From Flavobacteriales bacterium (GTDB taxonomy: Bacteria > Bacteroidota > Bacteroidia > Flavobacteriales > BACL11), in assembly GCA_018695965.1 (NCBI GenBank), contig JABHQB010000120.1, positions 1 to 6,319 of the forward strand: DNA of 6,319 nt, given 5' to 3'. Every line of letters starts with the position of its first letter. Within the stretch, counting starts at the first letter, position 1. Under the pieces are notes generated by a model. That model saw only the letters and a list, made by a program, of their open reading frames with translations. It ran no database searches and was not told the origin of the DNA. A program made the translations under genes and the position numbers. This document shows, piece by piece, positions 1-6,319 of the stretch.

Positions 1-872
1 ATTCTGTCTGACTCTAATAATGCATCTAAACCAACCATATAATCTGTCACACCTCTATTCATAATATTAGATTCTTGTAAAACTCTACTACCAAACATTC
101 TTTTCTCAAAAACTCCTAAATAGGATCTTTGTTGTGCATTATTCTTAGTAAAATTTGCAACTTTAGTTTGAACTAATAGATCTCTATAGTCTGGGAAATA
201 AATCCAAAACATATCTTCTTCTCTATCTTCATTTGGGATTTCCATAACAGGACATAGTGCAATAATTCTAACATTCATTGCTGATCTATGTTTATCAAAG
301 AACCACTCTTCTTTAAGTTTCCATCTTTTAACATTTGTTCTGTCAAATGCTGCTCCTTTAATTGTATCATAAATAATATTACCTAACTCATCAAACATAG
401 GTTCACCATATTCATCATATTTTGTTTCAATTACATCCCCCTTTCTTCCTAAAGCAAGTTTTTCTTGGAAACTTAATTCACCATAATTAAACTCATTTCC
501 TGCTTTAGCGTTTTGTTCCGCTTTAAATACTCTTTTTCCATCGTCTATTTGAATATCTTCCATTATTACATCAATTAAACTCATCTCTTCAGGATTTAAA
601 TGATTTCTATCTGTAATTGCTGGATAATAAAAGTGGTGATTAGCCTTTTGTCTTAAATCAATTTCTCTCCATATTGTTCTGGACCATACTACATCTTTTT
701 CAGCAATTTCAGGATACTCATAAGCCTCCTCTTTTTGTTGATTATGATCCTTTGAATAGGCTCCGTTAATAATATCCTCTGGTTGATCTTGCAAAGGCTC
801 TAAAACCTGTGCAACTGATAATATTGGCATAAATATTGCTAATATTATTGATAACTTTTCTTTTCTTTTCAT
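1..872 (-). CDS. gldN: GldN, T9SS/gliding periplasmic ring protein (3' end cut by window edge)
   Basis: This frame is open from ATG at 872 to the left edge: 290 codons and two bases, with no stop seen. GldN/PorN proteins are roughly 300-360 residues long, so only a short C-terminal part is missing. Residues 1-21 look like a Sec signal peptide (MKRKEK, then a hydrophobic stretch ending SVA before Gln22), placing the mature protein in the periplasm. Family-like blocks are VVWSRTIWREIDL (61-73), RWKLKEEWFF (183-192), FWIYFPDYRDLLV (222-234) and FEKRMFGSRVLQESN (255-269). GldN/PorN is known to form a ring with the lipoprotein GldK/PorK beneath the outer membrane and to contact GldM. It follows gldM after only 10 bases, so it is very probably co-transcribed. 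The chosen ATG gives a complete signal peptide; the next in-frame ATG (codon 15) would destroy it. Codons 2-6 are an exact triple AAAAG repeat. Confidence 0.93.
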   Translation of the reverse strand, partial: MKRKEKLSIILAIFMPILSVAQVLEPLQDQPEDIINGAYSKDHNQQKEEAYEYPEIAEKDVVWSRTIWREIDLRQKANHHFYYPAITDRNHLNPEEMSLIDVIMEDIQIDDGKRVFKAEQNAKAGNEFNYGELSFQEKLALGRKGDVIETKYDEYGEPMFDELGNIIYDTIKGAAFDRTNVKRWKLKEEWFFDKHRSAMNVRIIALCPVMEIPNEDREEDMFWIYFPDYRDLLVQTKVANFTKNNAQQRSYLGVFEKRMFGSRVLQESNIMNRGVTDYMVGLDALLESDR

Positions 873-882
873 AATTATAATT

Positions 883-2658
883 TTATTCAATTATTAATTC
901 AAATTTATCTTTTGGTCTATCAAGATAGGTAGGTACACCTTTTTGCCTAACAACAAAGTCCTTAAATAATACCGTCTGACCTTTTGATAATTTACTAATC
1001 TCTAATTTTGCAGCTTCTGAAACTTTATATCCTTTAACCTTCGTTTCAACTCTTTTCGTCCCAATACACACTACAGTAAACTCAGATACAGAAAACTTAA
1101 TTGGAAAATCAAAATCTTTAATTTTACTAGAAAACGTATTCGCTTTAACCTTATTCTTATCATACGTGCCGTCAGCATATCTTGCTACAATAGTTTGTCC
1201 AGGCACATTCTTTACTCTAAACACAGACTTACCTATTGGTTTATATCTCTTTTCATCCTTTTGCTTGACTGAAAGAGAAACATTAACTTCCTTTCCAACA
1301 TTAGCTTGAGATGGTTTAATAATATATTCTCCTTTCTTTCTATTGATAGACGTAAGAGCACCTCCACTAAAAGATACTTTAATATCCTCTGGTTGGTATC
1401 CAGCTACTGAGACCTGTATAGGATTCTCAATATCATTTGCATAAAGTACATTCATTTGTGTAGCTGATACTGCAAATGATTTATCTGCCACCAGATATTC
1501 TCCCTCAAAAGGATAATATTGATTTCCATCATCTTGTAATATTTTTATTAATCCTTTATATGTTTGAGGACCTACTCTATTTCCTTTTACACTATATTCA
1601 CCTTTTCCGTTTAGTACAGGAACTATTTCGGGAGCCTTATTCCATATAGGTTCATTATCCACCAAAACAGGAAGTCCATTTGAATCTAATTCATAATCTC
1701 CAATAAATATTTCTGGTGTTGAGGATTTATCAAATGCTGTAAGGAAAATTTTAGATTTAAATTCCTCATTTTTTAGTATAAAATTTGATGATGGTATTGT
1801 GGTAGCTTCTGCTCCAGAAAACTTAAGAAATGACTCATTAACATTTGAAGCAAGGAAACTAATTACTGCTAATTCCATATTTTTAACATCTGCTTGCCAT
1901 TTTGAAAGTAAAGTTAAAGCTCCTACAGAAGGCATATCATGAAAGTTGTAATGTTCCCAACTTACTTTCTTTCCTTTATCTCCATAAACCTTTCCCTCCT
2001 TAATATCTAATGTTGTATTTATCTCTTCAATTAATGAACTTAATTTACCATTAGTTGTAACCCAATTAGAATCTTTTGCTGTTTCTAAAACATCTAATAA
2101 AAGTTCTTTATAATCAAGAATACGATTCTTTAATTGAGTCGATTTTCCTTCTCCATCTATTCTTGGAAGTTGTGCTTTACTCTCTGGATTAAACACGTCT
2201 CCAGAAGAATTTCTATCATCTTTTTTACTAAGAAACGCAATTTTCTTGTTCTTATCTATATCATCTAATTTATCATAAGATACTTCAAATTTATTATCTT
2301 CTATTTCCTCTCCATCTTCATCTAAATGTTCTCCTAAAAATACTGCATTATCTACAGTTAAAACTAAAGTATATTTCATCTCTTGAATAAAATCAACTAG
2401 TTCTAATGCATCAGGTTTAATCTTATTTGCAAGATTTTTATAATTCTTTACTTTTTCCTGATTTGTAGCGTCCTCAAATGCATCGTAGGTCTCAGTGTTT
2501 TTCTTGTCTAAACCATTAGTAGTCTTAACAATCCCTAAATTTACTTCAAAAAAGGAATTAAGAACCTCTTTTGAAACATTTAATGCAAGAAGTGCGGTAA
2601 GCACTAAATACATCATGTTAATCATCTTCTGTCTTGGTGTCATTTTACCAGATGCCAT
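883..2658 (-). CDS. gldM: GldM, inner-membrane motor and periplasmic shaft protein of T9SS/gliding
   Basis: The N-terminus MASGKMTPRQKMINMMYLVL is the GldM/PorM hallmark. A single transmembrane helix covers about residues 12-30, preceded by Arg9, the residue reported in Flavobacterium johnsoniae GldM to pair with the essential Glu of GldL. A helical periplasmic domain runs to about residue 280, including a conserved-looking block at 232-270 (WEHYNFHDMPSVGAL, then LSKWQADVKNMELAVISFL). Beta-rich domains follow to the C-terminus (591). In the family, GldM is a dimer whose helix sits inside the GldL pentamer and whose periplasmic domains reach the GldK/GldN ring. The length of 591 exceeds the roughly 515 residues of the F. 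johnsoniae and Porphyromonas proteins. Charged stretches at about 108-175 and 318-348 are the likeliest insertions; this is inference without alignment. It starts 35 bases after gldL behind a purine-rich AAAGAAAGAAT leader. Confidence 0.96.
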   Translation of the reverse strand: MASGKMTPRQKMINMMYLVLTALLALNVSKEVLNSFFEVNLGIVKTTNGLDKKNTETYDAFEDATNQEKVKNYKNLANKIKPDALELVDFIQEMKYTLVLTVDNAVFLGEHLDEDGEEIEDNKFEVSYDKLDDIDKNKKIAFLSKKDDRNSSGDVFNPESKAQLPRIDGEGKSTQLKNRILDYKELLLDVLETAKDSNWVTTNGKLSSLIEEINTTLDIKEGKVYGDKGKKVSWEHYNFHDMPSVGALTLLSKWQADVKNMELAVISFLASNVNESFLKFSGAEATTIPSSNFILKNEEFKSKIFLTAFDKSSTPEIFIGDYELDSNGLPVLVDNEPIWNKAPEIVPVLNGKGEYSVKGNRVGPQTYKGLIKILQDDGNQYYPFEGEYLVADKSFAVSATQMNVLYANDIENPIQVSVAGYQPEDIKVSFSGGALTSINRKKGEYIIKPSQANVGKEVNVSLSVKQKDEKRYKPIGKSVFRVKNVPGQTIVARYADGTYDKNKVKANTFSSKIKDFDFPIKFSVSEFTVVCIGTKRVETKVKGYKVSEAAKLEISKLSKGQTVLFKDFVVRQKGVPTYLDRPKDKFELIIE

Positions 2659-2693
2659 ATTCTTTCTTTATAAATTTGTAGTTAGTAAAATGA

Positions 2694-3338
2694 TTATTTA
2701 TTAGGATTCATTGCTGTAAGCATATTTCCATATACTTTATTCATTTGTTCTAAATTAACAGCTAATTGGGAAACTTGTTCCTGGAATCTCTTTGAATCTT
2801 CTACTGATGACTGTAAGTTTTGTAAGAACATTGTTGTAGCTTCCATTTGCTGATTTGAAGCTTGTAATTGTAATTCATATAAGGAATTTAAAGCATTCAT
2901 ATTCTTTATTCCTTCCTGAATCTGATCATTATATTCCCCAATACCTGAAGCAGCTGAAATTGTTTCATTCAATTTAGTGGAAGCTTCACCAAAAGATTTT
3001 AGTCCTTCATTTAGACTTTCAATTAAAACATTGTCAATTTTCGCTTTTACCAATGCTTCATCCAATTGCTGAGCTGGAGACATATTTGCAGGGTCTGTCA
3101 TATCATGACCTAATTCAGGATATGCTCTTTCCCACTCATACTCCTCATGAGGTTTCTCAAATGCTGAGAAAAAGAAAATAATTGCCTCCATACCTAATCC
3201 AACTATCAGCATCTCTGATGCAAATGGTAGATGTTCTATTTTAAATAACGCTCCTAAAATTACAATTGCCGCTCCCCAACCATATAGTTTTGGCATCATA
3301 ACTTTGTACCATTTTGCTTCTGTAATGAAATCTAACAT
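2694..3338 (-). CDS. gldL: GldL, proton-channel subunit of the T9SS/gliding motor
   Basis: This 214-residue protein matches the usual GldL length (about 215). Two transmembrane helices lie at about 17-34 (LYGWGAAIVILGALFK) and 42-60 (MLIVGLGMEAIIFFFSAF), followed by a cytoplasmic, probably coiled-coil tail (about 90-210) rich in Gln, Glu, Met and Leu. Tyr19, Lys33, His36 and Glu51 appear to correspond to Tyr13, Lys27, His30 and Glu49 of F. johnsoniae GldL, residues tied to proton flow and motor function; this mapping is from memory of that sequence. GldL forms a pentamer around the two GldM helices in the inner membrane and powers secretion and gliding from the proton gradient. The gene lies 33 bases after gldK and 35 before gldM. 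Its ATG directly follows a run of eight A, with no Shine-Dalgarno motif. Confidence 0.96.
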   Translation of the reverse strand: MLDFITEAKWYKVMMPKLYGWGAAIVILGALFKIEHLPFASEMLIVGLGMEAIIFFFSAFEKPHEEYEWERAYPELGHDMTDPANMSPAQQLDEALVKAKIDNVLIESLNEGLKSFGEASTKLNETISAASGIGEYNDQIQEGIKNMNALNSLYELQLQASNQQMEATTMFLQNLQSSVEDSKRFQEQVSQLAVNLEQMNKVYGNMLTAMNPNK

Positions 3339-3371
3339 TTTTTTTTATTTAGTTTTTATTAATTAAATTTT

Positions 3372-4871
3372 TTAGTTAAAATCTTTTTTGTCTCTTCCCA
3401 AGAAATCCATAACGCATCTGAATCCGATATAAGATGTTGAAACATCATCATATTCATAAGATCTTGTAGATGTCTGAATAAAATATGAAATATCTTTCCA
3501 CGATCCTCCTCTAACAACTTTTCTCTTTAACACATTTGCATCCGATTCTTCTGAAATATATGAATTATCAGAATTCATATCATGTGAATAAGAAGTAGAA
3601 GTTTCATCAAATACTGTAGATGTCCACTCTGCAACATTCCCTGACATATCATATAAACCATAATTATTTGGATTATATTGTCTTACTTTGATAGCTTTTA
3701 TCCCACCATCCGCAGTGTAATTACCTCTTAATGGCTTGAAATTAGCTAAGAAACATCCTTTCATGTTTCTAGTATAAGGACCTCCCCATGGATACGGAGA
3801 TAAACTAAGACCTCCTCTTGCAGCATATTCCCATTCTGTTTCAGTAGGTAGTCTAAAATCCGGTAAAATAGGTTCATTATTTGCTCTTAGAAAAGAGTTT
3901 ATAATATGCGTTCTCCAGTGACAAAATGCATTTGCTTGGCTCCAATTAATACCAACTACAGGATAATCATCAAATGCAATATGTTCATAGTTTAATGTAG
4001 CGTCTGTTTCATTATTAGCATATGCATAATCTGATTGATAATCTAAAGTAGAAGGGTAAATATTTACTACTGTATCAACAACAAACTTTTTTCTGTATTC
4101 AGAACCACTCATATCATCAATAGTATTCTCATTTATCTTATTTTGATTAGCAAGTGCTTTAACATCTAGAAATTCATATCTATAAATGAAATTATTTTCC
4201 TCCTTTATTACATCTCCATCTACATATCCCTTGACAAAAAGATTATCAAATACTTCTTTACGTTCATCTTCAGAAATTCTAGCATTCCAATCAATCTTTG
4301 GTAAATAAACAGCTCTTGCATCATCTACATCTCCGAAATACTCTTTACCTAAATTATCTTCATCATCTGGCATTTCATAATCTAAATCATCTGAAGGATC
4401 TCTTTCTCTCCATCCAATTAGCTCTATATCATCCATCCAATGATTTATTAGATTTCGTGAAATTTCATCATTCTCCTTAATCTCATTTAAATTGATTAAG
4501 TAATTACTCTTTACAAGCGTAACTTCATTCCTAGGTCCTTCCGTTTGGAATTTACCTAAGTAACTTCGAATAATTGAATCAACAACCCATCTCTCAAACT
4601 GACGATATTCGTTATTTGTAATTTCAGTTTCATCCATATAAAAAGCTCCTACAGAAACTCTCTGATTAGTAGAAACATTTGCAAATGGCACATCCTGATC
4701 AGACGGTCCCATAACAAAACTTCCTTGTGGAACAAAGATCATGCCATAAGGATCTGTTGGATTCCAAGACAATCGATCTAGACCTCCAATTAATTCTCCG
4801 TTTCCAGAACCTCCACAGCTACTTAACAAAGCAACTATTGAACTTAAAAATAATATTCTTTTCATATTCAT
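3372..4871 (-). CDS. gldK: GldK, T9SS/gliding lipoprotein with FGE-sulfatase (SUMF1) fold
   Basis: This is a 499-residue lipoprotein. A short signal sequence ends in the lipobox LSSC, with Cys19 as the predicted lipidated residue. The formylglycine-generating-enzyme (FGE) fold follows in two parts. The first is at about 41-95 (PYGMIFVPQGSFVMG, then FYMDETEITNNEYRQF). The second is at about 303-487: YPVVGINWSQANAFCHWR, FRLPTETEWEYAARGG, YGLYDMSGNVAEWTS, VVRGGSW and YIGFRC. Between them lies an insertion (about 100-300) that contains a strongly acidic stretch at 158-184. The two catalytic cysteines of true FGE, expected just after GGSW, are replaced by Asp460 and Ile465, so the protein is probably structural. 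GldK/PorK forms the outer-membrane-anchored ring with GldN/PorN. It follows the PorP/SprF gene by 39 bases. A second ATG at codon 3 (4865) may be the actual start; either keeps the lipobox. Confidence 0.95.
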   Translation of the reverse strand: MNMKRILFLSSIVALLSSCGGSGNGELIGGLDRLSWNPTDPYGMIFVPQGSFVMGPSDQDVPFANVSTNQRVSVGAFYMDETEITNNEYRQFERWVVDSIIRSYLGKFQTEGPRNEVTLVKSNYLINLNEIKENDEISRNLINHWMDDIELIGWRERDPSDDLDYEMPDDEDNLGKEYFGDVDDARAVYLPKIDWNARISEDERKEVFDNLFVKGYVDGDVIKEENNFIYRYEFLDVKALANQNKINENTIDDMSGSEYRKKFVVDTVVNIYPSTLDYQSDYAYANNETDATLNYEHIAFDDYPVVGINWSQANAFCHWRTHIINSFLRANNEPILPDFRLPTETEWEYAARGGLSLSPYPWGGPYTRNMKGCFLANFKPLRGNYTADGGIKAIKVRQYNPNNYGLYDMSGNVAEWTSTVFDETSTSYSHDMNSDNSYISEESDANVLKRKVVRGGSWKDISYFIQTSTRSYEYDDVSTSYIGFRCVMDFLGRDKKDFN

Positions 4872-4880
4872 TTAATTTAA

Positions 4881-4898
4881 TTCACTATTATTAGTGAA
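4881..4898 (-). promoter_or_regulatory. Small stem-loop between the porP/sprF gene and gldK
   Basis: A perfect 7-base inverted repeat, TTCACTA and TAGTGAA, encloses a 4-base loop and ends 9 bases before the gldK ATG. The stem holds only two G-C pairs and no T-run follows on the transcribed strand, so it does not look like an intrinsic terminator. If real, it could affect mRNA processing or gldK translation. Chance inverted repeats of this size are not rare in AT-rich DNA. Confidence 0.3.
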
Positions 4899-4910
4899 AT
4901 GTTTGTAATT

Positions 4911-5813
4911 CTATAAGTATCTTGGATTTTTATAACTTCTTACTGGTCTGTCGTAATCAACCTTAAAACTGTAACCCAACATAAACTCAAGACTGTTATT
5001 TTGTATTCCATTCAGAACTACATCATAAGCAATTCCAAAATGTAAGTCATCTCTAATTTTCAAACCCGTTAGTAACACAATACCTTCGTCTAATCGATAA
5101 CTAACTCCACCCCAGATCTTATTATTGTATTTAATCATTGCATTTACATCTAATTGAGATGTAGAACCATCAGATTTTAAGTAAATAGATGGATTTAATG
5201 AAACTAATGGATTTATTTCATGGTTATAACCCGCTAAAAGAAAATAATGACGAGATAATTCGAGAATATTCTCTTCATTTTCAATAGTAGGTTCTGTTAT
5301 GTGTAAAGTAGAAAGTCCAATATAAACGTCTTGGGTATTGTAATATAATCCTCCTCCAAAATCCATAGCCGAGCCACTTTCCGTAGCAAAATTCTCTGGA
5401 TCTGCAGGATTTAGATTTCCTCCATCTAGTCCACTCTGGAACATACCAGCAGAAGCTCCTATCCCTAACTGACCTTCTCCTAAATCTGTTTGATAAGCAT
5501 AAGACAATTGTAGTCCTAAATTACTATATTCAGCAATTGCATCTGAAACAATATTCAAACCAATCCCTCCACTTAAAATTGGAATAGGCCCCTCTACAGA
5601 AAGATTTAAAGTTGTAGGTGCTCCGTCAAAACCCATCCATTGACTCCGGTGTAAAACAGTAGCGTTTATTGATTCTGAACTACCGGCAATTGCAGGGTTA
5701 TTCGCTAATTTGTTAAACATGTTCTGACTAAACTGAGGAACTTGTTGAGCTTGAGACACCCCAAAAGAAAGGGTGATTAAGGATATAAATAGTATCGTTT
5801 TTTTCATATTCAT
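4911..5813 (-). CDS. PorP/SprF-family T9SS outer-membrane protein
   Basis: This 300-residue protein has a clear signal peptide: MNMKK, a hydrophobic core, and a probable cut after SQA at residue 22. Family hallmarks are NNPAIAGS (38-45), RSQWMGFDGAPTT (56-68) and the terminal RSYKNPRYL (292-300). The body has alternating short hydrophobic strands with Gly and aromatic residues (for example GGIGLNIVS and GIGASAGMF), consistent with an outer-membrane beta-barrel. PorP of Porphyromonas gingivalis is required for T9SS secretion and SprF of F. johnsoniae for SprB export. Genomes often hold many paralogues, so position directly upstream of gldK, as porP lies before porK, is the best guide to a core role here. 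No symbol is given because PorP and SprF cannot be separated by sequence alone. It is probably the first gene of the operon, with a promoter candidate 30 bases upstream. A second ATG at 5807 is an equally plausible start. Confidence 0.93.
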   Translation of the reverse strand: MNMKKTILFISLITLSFGVSQAQQVPQFSQNMFNKLANNPAIAGSSESINATVLHRSQWMGFDGAPTTLNLSVEGPIPILSGGIGLNIVSDAIAEYSNLGLQLSYAYQTDLGEGQLGIGASAGMFQSGLDGGNLNPADPENFATESGSAMDFGGGLYYNTQDVYIGLSTLHITEPTIENEENILELSRHYFLLAGYNHEINPLVSLNPSIYLKSDGSTSQLDVNAMIKYNNKIWGGVSYRLDEGIVLLTGLKIRDDLHFGIAYDVVLNGIQNNSLEFMLGYSFKVDYDRPVRSYKNPRYL

Positions 5814-5842
5814 TTCTGAGATTACACTCGATTTTCAGTTTG

Positions 5843-5850
5843 CTAATATA
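5843..5850 (-). promoter_or_regulatory. Candidate Bacteroidota -7 promoter element for the porP/sprF-gldKLMN operon
   Basis: The minus strand reads TATATTAG, followed by CAAAC. This matches the Bacteroidota sigma-ABfr -7 consensus TAnnTTTG at five of its six defined positions. It lies 29 bases before the ATG at 5813, which would give a short leader of about 20-25 bases. No good TTTG-type -33 element is visible; the nearest resemblance is TTTC with a spacer of about 22 bases, so the call rests on the -7 box and its position at the head of the operon. Confidence 0.45.
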
Positions 5851-5922
5851 AGTATTTTTTTTAAGATTAGATGAAATTAGAGAAAATCACATGTTTTTCT
5901 TAGGTATTCATTAAATCAGAAC

Positions 5923-6319
5923 CTATAAAAAACGATTATATGTTTTCATCCACCTAGAAGGAATCTCTCCTTTATTTGCATTCTGATAATCATCATAAGA
6001 ACAGGCTACAAAATAATTATCGAAACTTCCTGTCTTGGGGTTCTTAAAAGGGACTCCCATCCACCACCTTCCGCTAGTTTGGCTTTTATAGAACTCAATC
6101 TCTGTCTGTTCATCTTCAAAAACAATAGTATATTTTATGCAATTCTCAATATTTGGATTTAGTTCATTTTTTCTAGATTTGTACCCTTCAATAAAATACC
6201 AAATCATTTGAGAAATAAGTTGGGACCCCTGATTAGAGAGATCTAATTCCTGGTTATACTCAAAAATACCGAAACAGCTTATTTTATCACTTATACCAGC
6301 ATACCTAGCTATTTTACAA
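5923..6319 (-). CDS. Arginase/formimidoylglutamase-family protein, C-terminal part (5' end outside the window)
   Basis: The frame is open from the right edge to a TAA at 5923-5925, giving 131 residues of a protein that begins outside the window. The visible start reads CKIARYAGISDKISCFGIFE, which resembles the final helix-strand region of the ureohydrolase (arginase/agmatinase) fold. It is followed by QLISQMIWYFIEGY, then a roughly 90-residue extension with FYKSQTSGRWWMGVP and CSYDDYQNANKGEIPSRWMK. From memory this extension is typical of flavobacterial proteins annotated as formimidoylglutamase (HutG-like, histidine degradation). The manganese-binding motifs (GxHD, DxDxxD) would lie upstream, so the metal site and substrate cannot be checked here. 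An ATG at 6207 is internal and not the start. It ends 109 bases before the porP/sprF gene and is probably a separate transcription unit. Confidence 0.8.
   Translation of the reverse strand, partial: CKIARYAGISDKISCFGIFEYNQELDLSNQGSQLISQMIWYFIEGYKSRKNELNPNIENCIKYTIVFEDEQTEIEFYKSQTSGRWWMGVPFKNPKTGSFDNYFVACSYDDYQNANKGEIPSRWMKTYNRFL

Noticed and set aside
2495..2704. A 69-codon plus-strand open frame opposite the start of gldM
   Set aside because: It lies antisense to the conserved GldM N-terminus and resembles no known protein; its hydrophobic runs mirror the GldM membrane helix codons.
3339..3346. Run of eight T (A on the coding strand) before gldL as a terminator tail
   Set aside because: There is no G-C stem before it; it directly abuts the gldL ATG and fits an A-rich translation leader.
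4298..4480. A 60-codon plus-strand open frame inside gldK
   Set aside because: Its Leu/His/Asn-rich composition is that of the antisense of an Asp/Glu/Tyr-rich coding region; no independent support.
5881..5900. Inverted repeat AGAAAA/TTTTCT with an 8-base loop after the arginase-family gene, as a possible terminator
   Set aside because: The stem is six pairs with one G-C pair and no proper T-run follows, too weak to call an intrinsic terminator.
6205..6207. ATG at 6207 as the start of a separate 94-residue gene
   Set aside because: The frame stays open to the window edge and the upstream residues (ARYAGISDK, CFGIFE) continue an arginase-type fold, so the Met is internal.
1..6319. CRISPR arrays, tRNA or rRNA genes, insertion sequences
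   Set aside because: No spaced direct repeats, no tRNA-like cloverleaf or rRNA segments and no transposase frames were seen; the window is almost fully occupied by the genes listed.

Overview
The window is AT-rich (roughly one third G+C by eye). All recognisable genes lie on the minus strand, so transcription runs from high to low coordinates. Protein content points to the phylum Bacteroidota, most likely Flavobacteriales: it carries the core operon of the type IX secretion system (T9SS) and gliding motor, which is known only from this phylum. The translation starts lack clear Shine-Dalgarno sequences and have A-rich leaders, as described for flavobacteria. A finer placement is a guess only; the gliding-type GldL/GldM and the neighbouring arginase-family gene fit a marine or aquatic Flavobacteriales.

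Layout in transcription order: (1) the 3' end of an arginase/formimidoylglutamase-family gene (6319 to 5923, cut by the window edge); (2) a 109-base gap with a probable flavobacterial-type promoter; (3) a PorP/SprF-family outer-membrane protein gene (5813-4911); (4) gldK, a lipoprotein with an FGE-sulfatase fold (4871-3372); (5) gldL, a two-helix inner-membrane protein (3338-2694); (6) gldM, a single-pass periplasmic shaft (2658-883); (7) gldN, a periplasmic ring protein (872 to the left edge, 290 codons seen, stop not reached). Gaps within the operon are 39, 33, 35 and 10 bases. No gene-free stretch exceeds 300 bases; the longest is the 109-base gap.

How the genes work together (established for the families): GldL and GldM form the proton-driven motor in the inner membrane. 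The periplasmic part of GldM reaches the GldK-GldN ring under the outer membrane, and PorP/SprF-type proteins act at the outer membrane. Energy from the proton gradient is thereby used for secretion of T9SS cargo and, in gliders, for adhesin movement. The residues known to matter for the motor (an Arg at position 9 of GldM; Tyr, Lys, His and Glu in the GldL membrane helices) are all present, so the motor looks intact.

This is a known system, not a new one. The points worth a second look are a GldM longer than usual, a GldK that has lost the two catalytic cysteines of its enzyme ancestor, a small hairpin just before gldK, paired ATG-AAT-ATG starts in two genes, and a short AAAAG repeat at the start of gldN.
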